A stretch of 64,000 nucleotides of DNA. Origin: Novosphingobium sp. HII-3. GTDB taxonomy: Bacteria; Pseudomonadota; Alphaproteobacteria; Sphingomonadales; Sphingomonadaceae. Position 1 is the stretch's first letter. The number at the start of each line of letters is the position of its first letter. The translations under genes were made by a program, and so were the position numbers. Of this stretch, positions 59,756-64,000 are shown piece by piece. The notes beneath the pieces are model-generated. The model ran no database searches, had not been told where the DNA came from, and was given only the letters and a program-made list of their open reading frames with translations. The DNA is taken from assembly GCF_002916655.1 (NCBI RefSeq), contig NZ_PPSM01000004.1, positions 1 to 64,000 of the forward strand, given 5' to 3'.

Positions 59756-62700
59756 ATGCTCTCCACCGCATCTGTACGCTCCGCTGGCGGCGCAGCCAGC
59801 TACTTCGCCAAGGACGACTACTACACCGCCGAGCATTCCGCTGAAGCTACAGGATGGGGCGGTAAGGGATCCGATGAGCTCGGCCTGACCGGCGACGTGA
59901 AGAAGGAGGACTTCGAGAACCTCCTGAACGGCAAGCTTCCGGACGGAAGTCAGGTCAATCAATCTGCGAACCGCCGATCGGGCATCGATCTCACGTTCTC
60001 GATGCCGAAGTCTGCAAGCGTCATGGCTTACATAGCCGGCGACAAACGCATCCTCGCTGCACATATGACCGCCGTTAAAGCCACCATGGGGTGGGTCGAG
60101 CGGACCATGGCGGAGGCGCGCGACTACAGCCGAAGCCGCAACGGCGAGCCGGTCCGAACGGGCAACCTGGTCTACGCCCTGTTCGAGCACGACACGAGCC
60201 GCAAGCTCGACCCTCAGGGCCACATCCATGTCGTGATTGCTGCGATCACCAAGACCGCAGCCGGAAAGTGGCAGGCGCTCTGGAATGGCCAACTGTTTAA
60301 GAACAACACGACGATTGGCTCCGCCTACCACGCAGCATTCCGCGAGGAGCTGGCAAAGATAGGATATGAGACGCAACTGACCGGGAAGCACGGACAGTTC
60401 GAGATCAAGGGTGTTCCTCGAGCGGTCATCCAGGAGTTCAGTAAACGGCGTGAGGAGGTGCTTGCCAAGGCTGGTGAGATCGGGGTCACAACTCACCAGG
60501 GCCGGGACCGGGTTGTGGTCAATACCCGCGACGCGAAGTTGGAAGTCGAGGATCGAGCGAAGCTAGGGGAGTCATGGGTTGCACGCGCGGCCGAGCTGGG
60601 TTTCGATGGCAAATCCCTCATGGCAGACGCGCTCGATCGGAGCGAACGCGGCGGCCTCGGTGATGCAGACAGGCCTATCGGCGTCCCGGACAGGCTGAGG
60701 GAAGTGATCGCCAGCGTGGCGGGAGCGATCGGAGATTATCTGCGGCCATCCGACGATCTGACCACCAAGGGGCTTGCTCGTGTGGCGCTGTCACCTGCGC
60801 AGCTCCGCACGGAAATGGCTGTCGCTTCCGCTGTTCGCATGTTGGGGCAGCGCGAGGCTGCTTTCTCCCTGACGGATATCTACAAGACGGCGTTGAACCT
60901 GGGCCTTGCGGGCGTGACCGTCGAAGGTGTCGAGAAACGAACCGAGGCGCTTCTGGAAAGCGGCCAGTTGGTCAAGGGCGCAAGCGACAGGCTGGACGGT
61001 GTCTTCACGCATGTCACCACACCCGAGCACATCGCACAGGAACGCCAGTTGCTCGCCGGCGTCGACGCGGGCAGGGGCGCAACTGTTCCGATCGTGCCGG
61101 CCAGCGAGGTTACCGAACGGCTGCAAGCCGCTGCCGGCGATCGTCCGCTTAACGGCGAGCAGCTAGCAGCTGCAACGCTTGCGCTAAGCTCCACCGATCG
61201 TGTTGTCGTCATCCAGGGTGTCGCCGGCGCCGGTAAGACCACCATGCTCGAGGCCATGGCCGCCGTGGCTTCCGAGCAAGGCAAGCAGGTCATCGGCCTC
61301 GCGTTCGCGAACAAGATGGTCTCCATGCTGCGCGACGAGACTAAGCTCGATGCCCGAACCGTCTCATCGTTCGTGAACGAACATATCCGTGGCGCGCGTG
61401 CAGGGCAGGGGCCAGCCTTCGAGGCTTCGCGCGCCGCGCTCGAGAACAAGGTCATCGTGCTGGACGAGGCGTCACTCGTCGCGAACGAGGCAATGAACAA
61501 CCTCGTGACCATCGCCAACGCCTACAAGGTCGATGGCCTCTGGCTCACTGGTGACGTGAAGCAGTTGCCATCGATCGACTGGGGTAAGGCTTACCACCTG
61601 GTCCAAAGCCACGAACCTGCAATGGCGAGGCTAGAGACGAGCCAGCGCCAGAAAACCGAGCACATGCAGCAGGTGGCAAGCCTCAGCCGTGCTGGAAGCT
61701 TCAAGGAAGCTTTCGAGGTTCTGGGCGAAAGGGTTCAGGCGCATGGCACCGACTATCTGGAAAAAGCCGCAGAGCGCTGGCTCAGCCTGACGCCGGAGGA
61801 TCGGGAAAGAACGGCCATCTATGCCTCGGGCCGCGTCGCGCGGTCAGAGCTCAACGACAGGGTGCAGGCAGGCCTCAAGCAGGAAGGCTCGATCACCGGC
61901 GAGGGCCTGCGCCTCACGACCCTCCAACAGGTCAACACGACCCGGGAGGAGCTGCGCTATGCCCAGACCTATAGCGCGGGTCTTCTCCTCGAGGTCGCCC
62001 GGCGGAATGATGACATCGGATTGGTGCCCGGGCGCTACGAGGTGCTCGGTTCAGATACCAAGGGGCGCGTCGTCATTCGGAACGAGCGCGGCCGCGAGGT
62101 GCGGTTCGATCCGCAGAAAATCAACCCGGCCGACAAGAAGGACACGCTGAAGCTCTCCGAGAAGCTGGAAACGACGATACACGAGGGAGACAAGATCCGC
62201 TGGACCGACACCGACAAGACCCGGAACCTCGACAACTCTGAGCAGGCGCGAGTTCTCTCAATCGGCGAGCACGGGGTGAAGATCGAGAACGCCCGCGGTG
62301 AGATCGTCGAGCTCCAGCACGGCGACAAGATGCTCGAGCGTCTCGGCCTCTCCTACGCGATCAACATGCACCAGGCCCAGGGCATGACCACCGACAAAGG
62401 CATCGGCGCCATGCACTCGGCCGAGCAGAACCTCGCCACGCAGCGCCTGTCCTACGTGATGCTCACGCGCGTTCGTTTCGATGTCGAGATCTTCACCAAC
62501 GATCGCGACCAGCTACTGAACACGATCTCACACAACTCAGGAGACAAGGTCAGCGCGCTGGAAACAACGGGTGAGAAGAAGCTCGGGGACTCTCACCGGA
62601 TTGACCCGGCCAGGGCGGGCACCTTCAGCCCAACCATCCCGGCCAGCGTCCTGGCGGAGATCGCCGCGAAGACCTCCGAACCGCAGAGCGGTCTCGAGCA

Positions 62701-62785
62701 GACCGGCCCTGCCAAGAGCGCGGACATCCCAGCGCCTCCAAAGGAAATCGACCTACCCGAACGCAACATCGAGCGCAGCCGATGA
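59756..62785 (+). CDS. traI: MobF relaxase-helicase TraI/TrwC
   Basis: The 1009-residue protein nicks oriT and unwinds the transferred strand. The N-terminal relaxase domain has candidate catalytic tyrosines Y16, Y22 and Y23 (SYFAKDDYY) and the HUH metal motif H156-I-H158 (GHIHVVIAA). The SF1 helicase domain has Walker A GVAGAGKTT near residue 488, then VIVLDEASLV and the C-terminal NMHQAQGMT motif. The length is near R388 TrwC (966) and far below F TraI (1756), so the F-type extra domains are missing. Confidence 0.96.
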   Translation: MLSTASVRSAGGAASYFAKDDYYTAEHSAEATGWGGKGSDELGLTGDVKKEDFENLLNGKLPDGSQVNQSANRRSGIDLTFSMPKSASVMAYIAGDKRILAAHMTAVKATMGWVERTMAEARDYSRSRNGEPVRTGNLVYALFEHDTSRKLDPQGHIHVVIAAITKTAAGKWQALWNGQLFKNNTTIGSAYHAAFREELAKIGYETQLTGKHGQFEIKGVPRAVIQEFSKRREEVLAKAGEIGVTTHQGRDRVVVNTRDAKLEVEDRAKLGESWVARAAELGFDGKSLMADALDRSERGGLGDADRPIGVPDRLREVIASVAGAIGDYLRPSDDLTTKGLARVALSPAQLRTEMAVASAVRMLGQREAAFSLTDIYKTALNLGLAGVTVEGVEKRTEALLESGQLVKGASDRLDGVFTHVTTPEHIAQERQLLAGVDAGRGATVPIVPASEVTERLQAAAGDRPLNGEQLAAATLALSSTDRVVVIQGVAGAGKTTMLEAMAAVASEQGKQVIGLAFANKMVSMLRDETKLDARTVSSFVNEHIRGARAGQGPAFEASRAALENKVIVLDEASLVANEAMNNLVTIANAYKVDGLWLTGDVKQLPSIDWGKAYHLVQSHEPAMARLETSQRQKTEHMQQVASLSRAGSFKEAFEVLGERVQAHGTDYLEKAAERWLSLTPEDRERTAIYASGRVARSELNDRVQAGLKQEGSITGEGLRLTTLQQVNTTREELRYAQTYSAGLLLEVARRNDDIGLVPGRYEVLGSDTKGRVVIRNERGREVRFDPQKINPADKKDTLKLSEKLETTIHEGDKIRWTDTDKTRNLDNSEQARVLSIGEHGVKIENARGEIVELQHGDKMLERLGLSYAINMHQAQGMTTDKGIGAMHSAEQNLATQRLSYVMLTRVRFDVEIFTNDRDQLLNTISHNSGDKVSALETTGEKKLGDSHRIDPARAGTFSPTIPASVLAEIAAKTSEPQSGLEQTGPAKSADIPAPPKEIDLPERNIERSR

Positions 62786-62796
62786 GGAGCGAATCC

Positions 62797-63126
62797 ATGC
62801 TGCAACCTTCCACTGCTCTCGCATCAATCGTGCGCCAGGCAGGCCTTGAGGATCTTGCCGATGCCATCACCATCGACCAGTCCGCCTGCATCGCTGAAAT
62901 CCATACGCAAGCTCGCTGCGATGAGCTCGCCGCAGCGAGCGAACGCGAGCAGATGCTTGCAGACGTCGCCGCGATCGGCTTTGACCTATTCGTAGCAGCG
63001 CTCGTTGGCCGCATCGCCGTGACCTTCGTCGGCCTGGTCGGACGGCCACTGGCGCGCCGTCGCACCAAGATGCGGCAATCCCGACACGACTGCCACCTTC
63101 CAGAGGGAGGCCTGCTCGATGGGTGA
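62797..63126 (+). CDS. Unknown small membrane protein
   Basis: The start at ATG 62797 has AGGAG seven bases upstream; the ATG at 62782 inside the traI stop is less likely. The 109-residue product has a helical acidic first half and a hydrophobic segment at about residues 60-82, followed by a basic stretch (RPLARRRTKMRQ). The stop overlaps the next gene. Confidence 0.6.
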   Translation: MLQPSTALASIVRQAGLEDLADAITIDQSACIAEIHTQARCDELAAASEREQMLADVAAIGFDLFVAALVGRIAVTFVGLVGRPLARRRTKMRQSRHDCHLPEGGLLDG

Positions 63127-63640
63127 TCCCAAATTCATCCTGCCCATCCTGATCGTGGTGGCTGTTATCCTCATCGCTAAGAGCATGGGGGCACGGCGTT
63201 CATCGGGGCCGACGCTCGACGTCCGCCCTGCGCCGCTGATGACGCACGTGGAGCGTCGCACGATCTCCTACATCGAAACCGCTCTTCCGTGGGCGCGGAT
63301 CCACGCGCAGGTGTCCATGGGCGCCATACTGGCACCAAAGAAAGGACTGACCCGGTCGAAGGCCACGACGGTGCGCAATCGGTTCTCCAGCAAGCGCGTG
63401 GACTTCGTTGTAGAGGATCGCGCGACTGGAAAGGTCGTCATGTTGATCGAGCTCGACGACCGATTCCACCGACCTGGCGACGATGCCCGGCGCGACAGAA
63501 TGATGGCCGCCGCCGGCTATGCCACGCTGCGCTTGCCGGCGAGCGAACAGCCGACCCGCGAAAGCGTGCACCGGATGCTCAGGCAGGTCTTTGAGCAACA
63601 GCCGGAACTCCTGCCGCGGGAGCTTCGCCATGGGGCTTGA
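63119..63640 (+). CDS. DUF2726-containing membrane-anchored protein
   Basis: The 173-residue protein has an N-terminal transmembrane segment (ILPILIVVAVILIAKSM) and a DUF2726 domain. The domain shows RVDFVVEDRATGKVVMLIELDD and a later AGYATLRLPA stretch, which recall restriction-endonuclease-like D...ExD patterns. DUF2726 proteins are often encoded near traI on plasmids; their role is unknown. It overlaps genes on both sides. Confidence 0.8.
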   Translation: MGDPKFILPILIVVAVILIAKSMGARRSSGPTLDVRPAPLMTHVERRTISYIETALPWARIHAQVSMGAILAPKKGLTRSKATTVRNRFSSKRVDFVVEDRATGKVVMLIELDDRFHRPGDDARRDRMMAAAGYATLRLPASEQPTRESVHRMLRQVFEQQPELLPRELRHGA

Positions 63641-64000
63641 TGATCGAGACTACATGAAAGAGCGCTATCGCAAACGGTGCAGCCCCGATGAAGGGAATAC
63701 TCGTTGGAACGAACGTAAGAGCCGCGTGGAGCGCAACGATGGCGTTCCTCTGGGCAGTGCCGGTTGGATCGGCAAGGATCCTTGCGACGCCATCAAGAGC
63801 AAACACCCAGGCTACGCCACTACCAGCCCGCTAAAGGATAAGAAATCCAGCGGCCCATGGTTCAAGACGAAGAACCACGGTTTCCACTACCAGAAGAACC
63901 GCTGGAGGCCCAAGCGGAACGGTCGCGCGGCCAAGGCACGGTTCTCGTGGGCCGGGAAGCTGATCCTCCCACTGATCCTGCTCACCTACGGTGTGCGGAT
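63630..64000 (+). CDS. Partial gene running off the window
   Basis: This frame starts at ATG 63630, inside the end of the DUF2726 gene, and is open to the window edge (at least 123 codons). The start MGLDDRDYMKERYRKRCSPD and the basic, Trp/Lys-rich middle are followed by the beginning of a hydrophobic segment (LILPLILLTYGVR). It is probably a membrane-anchored protein with a cytoplasmic basic head. The functional domain lies beyond the window. Confidence 0.6.
   Translation, partial: MGLDDRDYMKERYRKRCSPDEGNTRWNERKSRVERNDGVPLGSAGWIGKDPCDAIKSKHPGYATTSPLKDKKSSGPWFKTKNHGFHYQKNRWRPKRNGRAAKARFSWAGKLILPLILLTYGVR

Noticed and set aside
1..64000. tRNA or rRNA genes and an integrase/att site
   Set aside because: None was seen by eye on either strand. 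Short tRNA-like hairpins in the GC-rich gaps lack a full cloverleaf with a TTCGAAT-type loop, and no tyrosine or large serine integrase is encoded here.

Overview
The window looks like a large conjugative plasmid, or a very plasmid-like integrative element, of an alphaproteobacterium, most likely a sphingomonad (Novosphingobium/Sphingobium type). The reasons are the high-GC coding style, an F-type transfer operon with the gene order seen on sphingomonad plasmids, a RepC-class initiator, a DUF736 gene pair, an ardC gene, a strawberry-notch helicase/methyltransferase, and IS66 and IS630 elements. This assignment is inference from gene content; no 16S rRNA or other taxonomic marker is present.

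Layout. (1) 88-18152, minus strand: one long, tightly overlapping F-type type IV secretion operon, in transcription order traA-L-E-K-B-dsbC-V-C-(membrane orf)-trbI-S26 peptidase-traW-(membrane orf)-traU-trbC-traN-(orf)-traF-traH-traG. (2) 18153-19785: divergent control region with five 21-bp repeats, a probable tandem ribbon-helix-helix regulator and two small regulator-like genes. (3) 19953-24359: replication and partition. It holds a candidate antisense RNA, a repC-like gene, a small membrane protein gene, a lytic transglycosylase gene (opposite strand), a 366-bp array of TA-centred boxes repeated every 10 bp, then parA and a small ParG-like gene. (4) 24360-56182: a plus-strand accessory or leading-type region with a CHC2/Toprim protein, a methyltransferase-strawberry notch helicase, a ParB-like protein, ArdC, many unknown genes, a TGT/DpdA-like base-exchange enzyme, a PP-loop (PAPS-reductase-like) protein, two near-identical DUF736 genes, RelBE, SSB and a DUF2493 protein. 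Two insertion sequences interrupt genes here: IS66 at 35275-38573 and IS630 at 45481-46532. About ten genes are preceded by the same kind of leader, a polypurine tract usually followed by a hairpin that abuts or encloses the Shine-Dalgarno sequence. (5) 54476-55497: six tandem copies of a 185-bp GC-rich unit. (6) 56518-63640: DNA-processing module with palindromes (candidate oriT), a small RHH protein, a TraD coupling protein, a TraI/TrwC (MobF) relaxase-helicase and trailing small genes. The order is like the oriT-trwA-trwB-trwC arrangement of R388.

How it works together (inference). The relaxase, RHH protein and coupling protein process DNA at the candidate oriT and pass it to the F-type channel and pilus encoded at the left. 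ArdC, the methyltransferase/helicase, SSB and ParB-like proteins would protect and establish the incoming strand. RepC with its antisense RNA sets copy number, and ParA/ParG with the decamer array gives stable segregation, backed by RelBE. The least explained items are the 10-bp-phased array, the repeated polypurine-hairpin leaders, the 185-bp tandem array, and the pairing of a TGT/DpdA-like enzyme with a PP-loop protein.
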